DNA of 64,000 nt from the NCBI RefSeq assembly GCF_036320965.1, contig NC_092265.1, positions 1,255,001-1,319,000 on the forward strand, given 5' to 3'. The notes under the pieces were generated by a model. It saw nothing but the letters and a program-made list of their open reading frames with translations, did not search any database and was not told the origin of the DNA. The position numbers were made by a program, and so were the translations under genes. The stretch is from Panulirus ornatus. Lineage: Eukaryota; Arthropoda; Malacostraca; Decapoda; Palinuridae. Positions within the stretch are counted from its first letter, which is position 1; each line of letters starts with the position of its first letter. This document shows positions 11,779-45,020 of this stretch, in pieces.

Positions 11779-12833
11779 ATATACCAAAAATTTAATCAGT
11801 AGAACTTCGTGTACGGTGTAGAAGCTTCACTCGTGTTTATCCAAAACGTAGATGCATCCCACCCGACCCAGATATTACGAGCTTTTAGATTAAGTAACCA
11901 AATGCTACCATGACCCACCAATTATACAACTCCTTAACCTTGTATCTTCAGCTGAAGGGCCGCTTCAATTAGATGAGCCATTCTTTCTTTATTTATTTAT
12001 GTTTCCCTAGCAGGAGCCAGGCTCATACTGGTGGGACAAGTGTCTTTTTACTAATGTTGGAGGCGTCTTCCACCTCCACGTTCGTTAATCTCTAGTAAGG
12101 AAATAACGTGTACCTCCCTATAGCCTTTGTCTGGCCACGTAACTTGTTAGAGCGCTAACAATGACTAACAACCGGTTGTGTAACCGATGTAGGTAGGGCT
12201 GGCGGGTGTCCAATGGTGGCATCTTCCTTTATGGTTCGACCCGGTTATGAGAGCCAGGCCAACTGCTTCCTTCACAAGGGCGCCTCACATACCTCCCACA
12301 CTCTCAACACTACTCCTTACATCTTACTGTCTCTTGGATATGTTTTTTCTCATGTGTGTGACCACATGATGTTCCTGTCTCCCAGTCCAGGTCTATCGAT
12401 GGCCCGCAACATCCTGCCCACAAGGGTTCCTTCCGGTTATTGTTAAGATTTCCAGCATACCTGACAGGTGACACGTGTCACTCCAGTACATACGTATGTC
12501 CAGCTTGGCTGTGACCCAAGAGCCGAGCTATATGGCCACAATACCGCCATGTTGAACATGGTAAAGAGAGCATAAGCTGCTACGGTGGCCCCGCCATTAC
12601 TCAGACCACAAACCCGTACACTGTGTCCCGTTGTTACTCAGACCACAAACCCGTACACTGTGTCCCGTTGTTACTCTCAAACCTTCGACAACTCAAGGGT
12701 GGGTCGTTGTGATGTCTGTTTCCATTGCTACACCGTCAAACTCTGGACTAGATGTTTTTTAAGTCATTGCTAAGTGCTATAACTTGACACTTCAAGAGGT
12801 GGGTTTTTTCCAAACCCCCAAATCCCCCCCCCC
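11779..12833. other. Unrecognised sequence with a 38-bp doublet
   Basis: No gene is recognised. A roughly 38-bp unit with CAGACCACAAACCCGTACAC is repeated twice in tandem at about 12596-12675. A GGTTCGACCC motif near 12234 was considered as a pol III B box and rejected. Confidence 0.4.

Positions 12834-12916
<83 letters not shown>
12834..12916. repeat. (CT)n microsatellite
   Basis: About 40 CT units, preceded by a C run. Confidence 0.97.
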
Positions 12917-12918
<2 letters not shown>

Positions 12919-14635
12919 GACTTCAGCAGCTCTTTAATCCTCTTCATATATGAAGTAATGTCAGGCCTCGAACAACATATCTGTCCATGACTGGAACCTT
13001 CACATGAAAAAATGGAATTCCCCAACGCTGTCTAGAGCCTGGGAGTCAGTGGATTTCCAACTTCATTCCTGGTTTCCCAACTCTGCTTCCTACCTACATC
13101 TGGTCTTCTTTAACCGCCTGTATCCATAAGGATGACAACAATATCATGGTAAGTTATACTGCTAACTTTATTGATCCTCACCACTTATACTCCCCTGCCA
13201 CCACCGTCCTCCCCTGCCACCACCGCCCCTTCCCTCTGCCAACTCACTACACTGAGCGAGGATCACCATGAGTGTGTTGCTTTAAGGCAACCACTGTACG
13301 AGTATCGGAGGTCCGCCTTGATAAAGAGGGATAACAAAGGGAATAATATGTCGCTTTTGATACTTTCCCATACGTAGTGTACGGCCACCGGGTTCACACT
13401 GGTAGGGCTCCATCTTTTGAACTTTCTCTACTCGTACACAGCGTTTCAAATTTCTGCATGAGGTCCACCTTGACTATCTCGTGAGGCAGTCTCCCCTACC
13501 TGCCACTATCTGAAAGGAAGTCAGTCACTCATCGGACAGGTGTGAGGCCTGATTACCGAGGAAGGCAGGTGGGTGGAGGGAAGGAGGCCCCGCCTGTGTA
13601 CCACTAGGGTGACCCAGAGCAGGAAGGGCGCGGCGGAGCAGATGTGGAGGTAGGAAGGATGTCGTCATCGTGAATGGTGGCAGTATTAACTATAAGGACG
13701 GTCCACCTACAGACCGGCCCTGTATAACAACAACCCACTCCTGTATTGATTCTCTCCTTGGAAGTAACAATGGCCTCCCAGGAGACATATTACATAGACG
13801 CCCTCAAGTCTGCCCCATACGTCACCCTCTCACACTATACGTCGAAATGTGTCTTTAAAGATTATAACTCGTTTATTGCTATCACAGTACCTGGACCTAC
13901 TCACTCAGGGTATCTTGCAAGCATCACACACTCCAGCCGCACCCTCTGCAGCTTATGTGCCGGCTGAGTGTGTTAGCAGTAGCTTAGATCATTCTCACTA
14001 GTGTGGCAATGGCTGAGTGTGTTACCATGTACCAGTTAGGACTTGTAGTTGTTACTTTCATCCTCTTAACTGTAAATTACGACCTGAAGTCACTAGAGTT
14101 CTCTTGAGTGACAGGAACCGGTCAGTATGAACAACAACGTAACATTAAAGTATGATGAGGGTCGCTATCATCTGAACCATACTAACTCTAGTGAAAGGTA
14201 AGGCTTGGCCATCCTCTGCAAAGTGGGAGGCAAGTCTTGGCCATCCTCCAGCCTAGTCTGAGGTAAGGCTTGGCCATCCTCCAGCCTAGTCTGAGGTAAG
14301 GCTTGGCCATCCTTCTCCCACTCATTAACTACTCACATAACCTGCCACGACCCGAACCATGCCTAAATCTATTGCAAATTGTTGCTATGCAAATGTTGCT
14401 GTTCAACCGTCGCTATACAACCGTTGTTATACACATGTCGCCGAGCAGCAGTACTATATAAGTTACTATACAACCGTTAATGTACACCTGTTGTTATATA
14501 ACTGTTGCTATAATGACGTTGATGTACAACTGTTCCAGTACAACCATAGCAATGCAAACGTTGCAATAAAGATGTTGCTATACATTTTTTTGATACATGA
14601 TAATCGTTTCCCATGTTATCAAGGTGGCGCCAAAA
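12917..14635. other. Unrecognised sequence with short tandem repeats
   Basis: No gene is recognised. At 14195-14312 a roughly 40-bp unit (core AAGGCTTGGCCATCCTCC) is present about three times. At 14365-14590 an irregular repeat of GTTGCTATACAACC-like words occurs. The small open frame at 13746-13967 has no recognisable domain. Confidence 0.4.
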
Positions 14636-16462
14636 ACTGACGAAGGCTACATCCGCTCACACTCAGTCTCTAACTGTCATGTGTAATGCACCAAACCACA
14701 GCTCCCTATCATTAAAGTGGCCCCACAGACCTTTCCATGGTTTACCCCGGACGCTTCACATGCCCTGGTTCAGACCATTGACAGCACTCTACCACATTGT
14801 TCCAATTCACTCCATCCTCTTCTCATTTCACCCTCCAGTAAGTTTAGGCCCCGATCGCTCACAATCTTTTTAATTTCATCCTTCCATTACCAATCTGGTC
14901 TCCCTGTTCTTTTTGTTCCATCTATTTCTGACTTTTATGTCCTCTTTGTCAACATTTTACACTCATTTTCTCCATATGTCCAAATCATTTCAGCTTATCC
15001 TCCTCAGCTCTCTCAACCACTCTCTACTACCACACATCTCTCTCACCCTTTTATTGCTTACCCGATCACACCACCTCACACAACATATTGTCCTCAAACA
15101 TTTCATTTCCTACACATCCACCCTCCTCCGCACAGCCTTATCATAGCATAGTCCATGCCTCGCATCCATACAATATTTTTGGGACTATTATTCCTTCAAA
15201 CACGCATTTTACTACCCTTCCAGATAAAGTTCTCTCTTTCCACACATTTTTTTAGAGCTTCCAGAATCTTCACTCCCTCACCCACCCTATGACTTTTACG
15301 CTTCCATGATTCCATTTGCTGCCATGTCCACTCCCAGGTAGCTAAAACACTTCAATTCCTCCAATTTTCCTCCATTCAGACTCACATCCTAACTCCTTTT
15401 ACGCAATCTTCCAAACTTAGTTATGTTTCTAGTTTCTCACTCGAATCTGCCACCAGTGCTGTATCATCAGCAAGCAAGTGACACTTCCCAGGCCCTCTCA
15501 TCAGCCACAGACTATATGCTTCCCCCTCTCTCCAAGACTCTCGCTTTAACTCCCTCGCCACCCCATCCATAAAATATATCGAACTATGGTGACATCAGAC
15601 ACCCCCGCCGTAGATCAACCTCCATTTGGAACCGTTCATTCTCCTCTCTTCTTACTCTTATACATGCCTTACACCCTTGATAAAAACTCCTCACTGCTTT
15701 AAGCAGCTTTCCTTCCACACCAATCTTCATAAGACCTTCCACAAAGCATCTCTATTAACCCTATCATATGCTTTCTTCATATCCATAAATGTCACATAGA
15801 AATCCATCTATTTCTCTATTTTTCATACTCATTCTTTAATGCAAACCGCTGATCCACACATCCTCTAACCGATCTGATGTTCTGTGCAAGCCTTCACTCT
15901 CTCAGTCAATACCCTCCCAAAGAACTTACCAGATCTACTCAACAAAATTATTTCTCTGTAATTTGAACATGCATCTATCCTCTTCGCTCTATACAATAGC
16001 ACCTCGCCATGATTCATACGTACACTGAAAATCCTTAACAACCAATCAACAACACTGCCACCCACTTTCTTAATATTTATAAGAGCAACACCATCCATTC
16101 CAGCTGCCTTGCCACATTTTATCTTACGTAGGCTTTCACCACCTCCTCTCTCAACCAAACTACTCTCCATAACTCTCTCACTTCGCATACCACCCCTATC
16201 CAGACACCCTTCATCTGCTAAACTATAATCAACCACATTCAAAATACTCGCTCCATCTCCTGTTCACTTCATCACTACTAGTTACCACTTCCCCTTTTGC
16301 CACCTTCACCGATGTTCCTCTTTGTTCTCTTGTTTTTCGCACATTATTTTTCCTCCTTCCAAAACAACTTATTTTCCCTAAAGTTTACAGATACCCGCTC
16401 ACCCCAACTCTCATTTGCCCTCTTTTTCAATCCCTGCACCTTCTTCTTGACCTCTTGCTGTA
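14636..16462 (-). mobile_element. Decayed, nearly RT-length LINE
   Basis: An old minus-strand copy of the same LINE. It runs from the long-type 3' UTR (CACTCAGTCTCTAACTGTCA near 14660) back through the post-RT region, RT and pre-RT block (RANESWGERVS-like near 16390). Many frameshifts and stops break it. The longest surviving frame (15865-16242) covers the segment before RT motif A (KCGKAAGMDGV, VKACTEHQIG). It is the copy that reaches furthest upstream in one orientation. Confidence 0.8.
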
Positions 16463-17087
16463 TAATATACGAGATATAACGATTCAAGTCTGCAACAAGA
16501 TAGAGATCATAGGAGACCGGGGCTGGTTACATACTGAAATTCAGTCCAAACAAATACAAAACGAAAATGAAACAGTGAAGTGAGGCCAAATTATGGTTCT
16601 ACTCTAGCAAGGGAAGAAAATATTGAACTCCACCAGTGACAAACTTAAGAGGTCACAGAAGAACCAAGGATTTCTCGTACTAACCAGTCCTAGGATCCTA
16701 GTTCACTAATAATCAGTGTGACTTCACAAAACCAGTCTTTGGAGATGTCAGTGCTATAAAAAGACTTTATGACGAGAGTTGTCGAGGTAAGTCACATGCA
16801 GTACTGTCGTGGTCAGTCAAAACTTATCTTCACAGTCAGAAATGTATTTACGACAGAGAACATGCGACAGTATGGCAGCATGACAGGGAACCTGGGATCC
16901 ACATGACAGTATTGCAGTGTGACAAGGAACATGTGACCCACATGACAGTACAGCAGCATTACTGTCACAATCTGGCTTACAGAGATATATAGAACTGGAT
17001 GAGATGGTCCACAGAAGGTTACGAAGACAGTACCTTACATAAAGAATTTCGCCACAAAGAGGTTTGCAGATATAAACTTATCATCCA

Positions 17088-17089
<2 letters not shown>
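16463..17089. other. Unrecognised sequence with ~50-bp tandem repeat
   Basis: No gene is recognised. At 16862-16972 a roughly 50-bp unit (CATGACAGTA, GCAGCATGACAGGGAAC) repeats about two and a half times. Confidence 0.4.

Positions 17090-17179
<90 letters not shown>
17090..17179. repeat. (AG)n microsatellite
   Basis: About 45 AG units. Confidence 0.97.
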
Positions 17180-17181
<2 letters not shown>

Positions 17182-20100
17182 CTCAGCCAGTAATATCCCC
17201 ACACTCATGACAGAAATCATATAATTGCCATACTGCTAAGGGCCAGTCATCTCGTACCACAACACTTTGGGATGACTTGCTGACTTAAATATAATTGGAA
17301 GCTACAGAAAAACATGGTCAAGAAAAGGTGAATTCTGATTCACCACAACATTTTGAAACAAACACAAACGTGTATTAATCGATCTGTCATCTCCAGCAAC
17401 ACTCACATCATATAACTCATTTGTCTCCAGTTGCTTACTTATATTTCTCTAGGGAGGAAAGGTATATTTTCTCTAAAACCAACTGCGTAAGTGTTTCTTA
17501 CAGTCAACTTGAGCCACATATATACCGAAAGTGTAAATGTTCTCAGAATTATCTTAAACATCCGAGGGCACTTAAAATCTTTGGGTTGCTGGATATAGCT
17601 TGATCCTTCCTGAAGGCCATAATTACCCTGATAGTAGTCAAATCAGCGTCATAACTACTCTAAAACAAGTTTTTCATCAGTATAACTTACTGGAGTGATG
17701 CGTCGGTAGGTCGACTTCCCACCGCCTCTACCGCCATCTAGCAACATTCCTCTCTGAAAAAAAAAGAAATTGGAATGATACTTGAAACCATACTAATGCA
17801 TTCTGATCAGTCACCGTGAAAAAAATCAAAACACAAACTGTTGGGGAATCTTCGCAGTAAGTAATCATCCAATTTTGGCATCCGTAAGATGCATATGTGA
17901 CATATAATCACTTTATATTCAAAGGTTTATGATCATTTTGTGTTTATCTGAATGATTACGTGTTTGCGTAAATAGCGAGGAGGGGCGGGGTGGGGTATAA
18001 ATTAGGTGAGGCCCTACCTCTCTATTTTCCTTTACCGTCATAAAACAACTTTTGGACGCTCTATACTTTCCACTTGATATATTGCACTTCTCCATCACTC
18101 TCTTACTATTAAGTATTTCTTGATATCTTTGTTTGTTACCTACATTCTTGTTTTCCCTGGTACATCAATTTCTTATTTCATATCTACATCAACACTATTA
18201 TGCAAATCATAAACAAGAAAGTTGTGATGGTCTATTTGTTCTTCAGTGTTCCAACTTATTGCACCCTATGGCTATCACCAACTTCTTGTAGCTCAGTTAC
18301 CTTTCTTGACGTCAGATCTCTGTTACACAACGCTAGACATTCTAAGAGAATCTGTAATTGTGTGATTACTTATTGCTTGTTCACATACTGAGGGGAGGGA
18401 GACTAAACTGAACCAACAACTCTTAAACTTGTACCATTAGTTTGGTTCGTAGCAGACACTGTTCGTACCATATACTGTCTTTACCATACAATGTTCGTAT
18501 CAAACGTTGTTCGCACCATACACTGGCTAAACCATACCTTATTCGTACCATACATCATTCTGTGGAAAAAAGTATCCATTTACTTATTTTGTAACGTTTA
18601 GCTCTTGATCGGTAATTTTACTAGATCATCTCTGCATAAGAGCTGGTATGACTTCTGTCACTTCGACTCACAAACTTCGTTGTAATGGTCTCTTGCCCCT
18701 CCTCAAGGGGTAAGTTGTAACCGTATCGTTCCCTCTCAGAAGGGAAGTTTCATGGCCGGCGTCCCTCCCTGCATCTTTACTTCCTCACTTGAGTTACAAA
18801 ATATGTCGCCTGCCGCTGACCCTTCCCTCGCAGATATATATTTCGCAGAAGTAAACCATGTCTTAAAGTCTATATATTATAAATCTATTTTCTGAACATC
18901 TTTATGTCCATATCCTCAACGTAACTGTGTGCATTTTTTTATTTTTTTATTTTGTGTATGAATGGGAGAATGCGTGAGCTTGTAGGTTTAATGCCAACAA
19001 ATCCTCCCTTAGATGAGGCGAAGAAAAACAAAAAAAGTATCGGCCTGGGCCAGGGAGGGGAACGTAACAGACACCAGACTACTGGCTCACAGCGCCACCA
19101 TTCGCTTTCCGCAGGGCATAACAGATCCTTGTTTAGCAGATCCACTTCAGTCCGAGAACCATTTGCCTTTTCTTGGTATGATTTCTGACCTCTAGATATT
19201 ACTCATGTAAGCAGTCATTTTGCCGTAGGGTTTTTTATTGATAACCTTAGTCTTCCCTTTAATCCCAGCCCAAAAAAGTTTAAAAACCACGAAAATGTAT
19301 TCATTTTAGCTATTTTAGCTGTTGTCATACGATAACATCAGTCCAAGAGTTATATTGTGTGTAAAGTAATCAAAATACTGTGAGTGAGAGCATATAAACT
19401 TACCTGGATACAGAAATGTAAGAGTCGTCACTGGACATCAACCACACGTCAAACGGGACACAGCTGTAGTTGATTGTTTATGGTGTGATAGCATTTACTA
19501 TATATTTCTGGCTTAGTATGTGTTATAATACAAATTAATGAATTGAATCAATACGAATTACGGTCACTTATTTTCTAAAAGAACCAATGCAGAATCAGTG
19601 AATGGCTTTTTCATTATTTATTTTAGAATATCCACCAGATGCCTCTTTCGAGCCTTGTCTCAAACATTAGTGGCCACAACACGTGCATGTTCAGTTCTTG
19701 AACTTGATAAATAGCTTACGTTTTATTCGAGGTCCTTTATTGATAACTTCGTAACTACATGACACCGCAAGACACATGGCAGAGTAAGCTTACGGCAGCA
19801 GTCCCGATAACATTAGTGAACTATTTGAGAGACTGACAAGAATCAAAATATTACTATCTCTCGAAATCAATATCTCCATAGTTAAGACTATGAAAATAGC
19901 AAGAGGATGGATAAAGTAACAAGCTCAGTTCGTACGTCATGTTCCAGAGACGTAATAGAACTAGTAAGTCTTCCTATATGTATCATACACCCAACCCGAA
20001 GCTACTATTCCATTAGTTAATTGTTTCACTGCCTATATATCAATTGCTGAATATAGTACATTTTTTATGATTGCATAAGTTTTCCTTGACTTTTTGCTAT

Positions 20101-20855
20101 TTCAAATTTCCCTGTCTTTTCCCTAAATCGATATAAACTTAGGGAAGGTCGAGGCGGAGCGGGGCGAAGGGAAGCTGATCGCCAGAAGACAGGCCGAGGC
20201 TGGGCGGCGATGGGGAAGAGAAGGTGGCGGGGGGAGATGAACCCCACGAGGTTTACGTAAAACTCACCCCACATGTACACGCATATAGCCTCTTTATTAT
20301 GTGTATTACCAACTGTATATTTTTAGCCGAATGGTGTCTTAAATCCAGTAAACTGTTATTGATTTATTTATTGATTTATGTTACATATACTCAGATAGAG
20401 ATGCACTCTTGTACCAAAAAAGAGGTTATATAAAGTAGATGGTGCACGAATTTGCCAACCTTCCCAGGTCTAGGGAAGGGAAATAAGTACAATAGGATAT
20501 AAGGCGAGAAATTGTACTAGAGTCATTTGTGTGGAGGTCGTATTTCTGATGTAATTCTTATATTCAGTTTATCAAACAGTCCTCATTTATATACCAAAAA
20601 TGATCTGCAGAATTTTCCCAGAAAAAGAAATATGAATGGTGTTAGCATCTCATATTACACTGTATCCATATATTACACTATCTATATATTACACTATCCT
20701 TATTTTGACCAGTATGAATTACTTGAGACTAATGGAAGGTAAGGGACATGCACTTATAACTCCTTACAATGACAACAGTTACTGTCATATATGTATCATG
20801 TCATTTTAGTTACTCAAATTTGCAGGGTTCAGTATTTCGTAAGTTTTGAACGTTG
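17180..20855. other. Unrecognised region upstream of NSF copy A
   Basis: About 3.7 kb with no recognised gene. It should contain, or lie next to, the first exon and promoter of NSF copy A, but I cannot place either. Features seen: a short repeat of GTACCATACACTG-like words at 18450-18560, a GC-rich patch at 20135-20240, and an AT-rich remainder. Confidence 0.4.

Positions 20856-20907
<52 letters not shown>
20856..20907. repeat. (TA)n microsatellite
   Basis: About 26 TA units, ending 46 bases before NSF exon 2A. Confidence 0.95.
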
Positions 20908-20912
<5 letters not shown>

Positions 20913-20953
20913 ATTTATAGAAAATTAAGATAATATAAGGTTGTCTATTGCAG

Positions 20954-40303
<19,350 letters not shown>

Positions 40304-40431
40304 GTATAGTGTGACAATTGTCTGTACATAGCATTCAGGTGCAAAGAAGAGACTGTTTTACAGGAAAATATATATATATGGTTAGTGAGGGTACATGTTT
40401 GGTACCATATGAGGTTACCATAAGAAGGTGT

Positions 40432-40437
40432 ATTAAA
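40432..40437 (+). promoter_or_regulatory. Possible poly(A) signal of NSF copy A (ATTAAA)
   Basis: A variant ATTAAA hexamer 129 bases after the stop. No AATAAA is seen near it. It is only a positional guess. Confidence 0.25.
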
Positions 40438-41059
40438 GTTATAAATGCCAAACAAAACTTGAGACAGTTTAGAAATTTAATCAAAAAGAAAAACAAACCA
40501 TAATAGTGACCACATCTGTAATCTGGGATGAAATCATAAAGTTGTTCATGTCTTATCATGGGCAAGGTGGTCTTCGCAACTTTCAAAGCAGATGTTAAGA
40601 ATTTACATTAAGATGGGGTGAAATGGATGAAACAGATGAATCAGTATTTATGAGGGATGAATCCCTAGCCATGTAATTCATATTACTTGCACATGTTAAG
40701 GGTAACATATACCATAAGAAAATACACTGTCGAGTAAAGAGGCAAGAAATATTTAAGTGATTTGATTCCAAGCAGCTTAGAGGAAATGGACATACTATAG
40801 CATTTTTCTTGTGAAGCCATAACTTATTATATAGATATGTTTGTGTATGTGTGTGTTTGTGCGTGAATGAAAGATGTAGGTGTGGCAGGTGAGGTCAGAG
40901 CCAGATCTGCTTACAGCAATTGATACTGTATGCAACTTAAACCACTTGTAACTGTCTTTCACTGTTGCATGGATGTTAGTCTGGATTACTTTTATTATTT
41001 CATTATAACCTCTCTCTCACTCCCTATACACATACAAACACACACACACACACACACAT
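40438..41059. other. Sequence downstream of NSF copy A
   Basis: Probable 3' UTR or intergenic sequence. (AC)n at 41037-41059. No gene is recognised. Confidence 0.4.
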
Positions 41060-41067
41060 TTATATAT

Positions 41068-41224
41068 ATATATATCATACTTGATCACTGTTTCCCGCAT
41101 TAGTGAGGTAGCATTCGGAACAAAGAGAGGTTGCATCCACTCACATCCATTCTCTAGCTGTCATGTGCAATGCACTTAAATCACAGCTCACTATCAACAA
41201 CCTGGCCCTACAGACCTATCCATG
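41068..41224 (-). mobile_element. LINE 3' UTR fragment
   Basis: Minus-strand piece of the long-type 3' UTR (CATTAGTGAGGTAGC, CTCTAGCTGTCATGTGC, CAGACCTATCCATG). It breaks exactly where a plus-strand LINE begins. Confidence 0.75.
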
Positions 41225-41985
41225 TGTTTTAGATATCTGAGAGTGGATCTGGCAGTGGATGGAACCATGGAAGCGGAAGTGGATCATAGGGTGGGGGAGG
41301 GGGCGAAAATCCTGGGAGCCTTGAAGAATGTGTGGAAGTCGAGAACATTATCTCGGAAAGCAAAAATGGGTATGTTTGAAGGAATAGTGGTTCCAACAAT
41401 GTTGTATGGTTGTGAGGCATGGGCTATGGATAGAGTTGTGCGCAGGAGGATGGATGTGCTGGAAATGAGATGTTTGAGGACAATGTGTGGTGTGAGGTGG
41501 TTTGATCGAGTAAGTAACGTAAGGGTAAGAGAGATGTGTGGAAATAAAAAGAGCGTGGTTGAGAGAGCAGAAGAGGGTGTTTTGAAATGGTTTGGGCACA
41601 TGGAGAGAATGAGTGAGGAAAGATTGACCAAGAGGATATATGTGTCGGAGGTGGAGGGAACGAGGAGAAGTGGGAGACCAAATTGGAGGTGGAAAGATGG
41701 AGTGAAAAAGATTTTGAGTGATCGGGGCCTGAACATGCAGGAGGGTGAAAGGAGGGCAAGGAATAGAGTGAATTGGATCGATGTGGTATACCGGGGTTGA
41801 CGTGCTCTCAGTGGATTGAATCAGGGCATATGAAGCGTCTGGGGTAAACCATGGAAAGGTGTGTAGGTATGTATATTTGCGTGTGTGGACGTATGTATAT
41901 ACATGTGTATTGGGTTGGGTTGGCCCATTTCTTTCGTCTGTTTCCTTGCACTACCTCACAAATGCGGGAGACAGCGACAAAGCAA
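41225..41985 (+). mobile_element. LINE 3' fragment
   Basis: The post-RT frame from CFRYLRVDL to the stop at 41800 is open. The short-type 3' UTR and tail follow. It is joined tail to tail, through (TA)n, with the next copy. Confidence 0.9.
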
Positions 41986-41987
41986 AA

Positions 41988-42070
<83 letters not shown>

Positions 42071-42072
42071 TG
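41986..42072. repeat. (TA)n between convergent LINE tails
   Basis: About 37 TA units, with an A run on the left and a T run on the right. Confidence 0.95.
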
Positions 42073-43460
42073 CTTTGTCGCTGTCTCCCGCGTTTGCGAG
42101 GTAGCGCAAGGAAACAGACGAAAGAAATGGCCCAACCCACCCCCATACACATGTATATACATACGTCCACACATGCAAATATACATACCTACACAGCTTT
42201 CCATGGTTTACCCCAGACGCTTCATATGCCTTGATTCAATCCACTGACAGCACGTCAACCCCGGTATACCACATCGCTCCAATTCACTCTATTCCTTGCC
42301 CTCCTTTCACCCTCCTGCATGTTCAGGCCCCGATCACACAAAATCTTTTTCACTCCATCTTTCCACCTCCAATTTGGTCTCCCTCTTCTCGTTCCCTCCA
42401 CCTCCGACACATATATCCTCTTGGTCAATCTTTCCTCACTCATTCTCTCCATGTGCCCAAACCATTTCAAAACACCCTCTTCTGCTCTCTCAACCACGCT
42501 CTTTTTATTTCCACACATCTCTCTTACCCTTACGTTACTTACTCGATCAAACCACCTAACACCACACATTGTCCTCAAACATCTCATTTCCAGCACATCC
42601 ATCCTCCTGCGCACAACTCTATCCATAGCCCACGCCTCGCAACCATACAACATTGTTGGAACCACTATTCCTTCAAACATACCCATTTTTGCTTTCTGAG
42701 ATAATGTTCTCGACTTCTACACATTCTTCAAGGCTCCCAGAATTTTCGCCCCCTCCCCCACCCTATGATCCACTTCCGCTTCCATGGTTCCATCCGCTGC
42801 CAGATCCACTCCCAGATATCTAAAACACTTCACTTCCTCCAGTTTTTCTCCATTCAAACTCACCTCCCAATTGACTTGACCCTCAACCCTACTGTACCTA
42901 ATAACCTTGCTCTTATTCACATTTACTCTTAACTTTCTTCTTTCACACACTTTACCAAACTCAGTCACCAGCTTCTGCAGTTTCTCACATGAATCAGCCA
43001 CCAGCGCTGTATCATCAGCGAACAACAACTGACTCACTTCCCAAGCTCTCTCATCCACAACAGACTTCATACTTGCCCCTCTTTCCAAAACTCTTGCATT
43101 CACCTCCCTAACAACCCCATCCATAAACAAATTAAACAACCATGGAGACATCACACACCCCTGCCGCAAACCTACATTCACTGAGAACCAATCACTTTCC
43201 TCTCTTCCTACACGTACACATGCCTTACATCCTCGATAAAAACTTTTCACTGCTTCTAACAACTTGCCTCCCACACCATATATTCTTAATACCTTCCACA
43301 GAGCATCTCTATCAACTCTATCATATGCCTTCTCCAGATCCATAAATGCTACATACAAATCCATTTGCTTTTCTAAGTATTTCTCACACACATTCTTCAA
43401 AGCAAACACCTGATCCACACATCCTCTACCACTTCTGAAACCACACTGCTCTTCCCCAAT
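42073..43460 (-). mobile_element. LINE copy with RT domain
   Basis: Minus strand. The tail and short 3' UTR are at 42073-42250 and the post-RT frame at 42255-42716. A TAG in place of the usual tryptophan codon (near 42717) and a three-base loss (RRGRP) are present. The RT frame at 42717-43478 has motifs A, B and C. It is truncated at GEEQCGFRSGRG, where the second repeat family begins. Confidence 0.9.
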
Positions 43461-43720
43461 ATATACACATACATACATCCCTGGGGATAGGGGAGAAAGA
43501 ATACTTCCTACATATTCCCTGCGCGTTGTAGATGGTGACTAAAAGGGAAGGAAGCTGGGGGCTGGAAATCCTCCCCTCTTGGTTTTTTTTAAATTTTCCA
43601 AAAGAAGGGACAGAGAAGGGGGCCAGGTGAGGATATTCCCTCAAAGGTCCAGTCCTCTGTTCTTAATGCAACCTCGCCAATGCCGGAGATGGCGAATAGT
43701 ATGAAAGAAAGTATGAAATA
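43461..43720. repeat. Second dispersed repeat family, near full length
   Basis: From CCTGGGGATAGGGGAGAAAG through GGGGGCTGGAAATCCTCCCC and GGTGAGGATATTCCCTC to GGAGATGGCGAATAGTATGA. It is about 240 bases with no coding capacity. Other copies are at 21141, 26773, 46945, 47088, 47395 and 55497. It may be a SINE or the 3' end of another LINE. Confidence 0.8.
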
Positions 43721-44360
43721 TGTATAAAATTGAAAATGTTTTAAGATTCTTTCCCTGAGTGCCAACATGTTAATAGTCAATAATGCCATAAAACATCTAT
43801 TGATGCTGTCCATAAGTAGTGTTTCATCTGATGTTTTTCATGTTAGTAAAATGTTGAAGTGTACAGTCATATCAATTTGAGATTATGTGGATTCCATGTG
43901 ATTACAGTGAGTATTAGAGCTTAGTAATAAAAGTTGTTCCCTATCACTGAATATTTTGACCAGCTCACTTGTTCATAAGTCATTACCAAAGCCATCTTTT
44001 ATGGCATAAAGAAAAGAAACTACAGTATCTGCAGAACATCTTGCAGGGACTGATTTGTTTGGTAGAACTTTGAAAGAATTTTTGTCATTCTGTTAGACAA
44101 TTATTGGCTAGTATACAATTATCTTCTTGTCAAAGAGTAGCTACAGCCAGAAAAGAAGGCACAGGGTATGTGTAATAGCAAAGGCAACATGAACAGTGAG
44201 CAACTGAAGGAGTTTGAAAAGACCAGACAGATTTCACATGGAATATTAAATTAATTTTGAAAAGGTGCAGATTACATTACAGGATGAAAATCATTGACAA
44301 TCCACAATAAGGAGTGAAAATACATCCACCATAAGTAAACAGGATATCAAAAGCAATATC
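43721..44360. other. Unrecognised intergenic sequence
   Basis: AT-rich. No gene or repeat is recognised. Confidence 0.4.
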
Positions 44361-44500
44361 ATATATAAGGATATCACAGACACTACCATATGTTAGGCTA
44401 TCATAGACACAACCATATGTTGGCTATCACAGATATGACCATACGTTAGGCAATCATACTGTCATATTTTAGGTTATCACAGATACTACCATATATTCAC
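44361..44500. repeat. ~30-bp minisatellite
   Basis: About five units of GGATATCACAGACACTACCA followed by TATGTTA-like sequence. Confidence 0.8.
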
Positions 44501-44754
44501 TGATTGCTATCAGTCAGACTTCCATGCTGCTGCTGTTCATGGAACAGTTTTTATTATTTTGGTTAAAGTACTGATGGAGAAATTTAACTGCAAGTCAGTA
44601 TGATGTATGTGGCATGGCTATATGAATAGTGGTTCTTACCAAAAATGGAACTTGAGTGATCTCTATACATTTATTACAACTACTCATTTCTTGCAAGAAG
44701 CTCCATCAGAACACCATGAAGGTAATTTTCCAGTTCTAGTTCCTATGATGTTTC

Positions 44755-45020
44755 ATATACCTGACACCTATTATGAAACTTTTGGTGTGGTAGGTAATAC
44801 CAGGCACCTGTCATAGAATGTTTGGTGTAGTAAGGTATACTTGGCACCTTTCATGGAACTGTGGTGTCATAAGGTATAACTGGCACCAGTCACAGAACTG
44901 CAGTATGGTAAAGTATACCTTGTATCTCTTATAGAACTGTAGTACAGTAATGTATACCTGGCACCTGTCATGGAACTGTGGTGTAGTATGTAATTCTATA
45001 TACCTAACACCTATCAAAGA
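44755..45020. repeat. ~39-bp minisatellite
   Basis: About six units of ATACCTGGCACCTGTCATGG followed by AACTGTGGTGTAGTA-like sequence. Confidence 0.88.

Noticed and set aside
12220..12260. GGTTCGACCC as a possible tRNA or SINE B box.
   Set aside because: No cloverleaf or convincing A box at the right distance.
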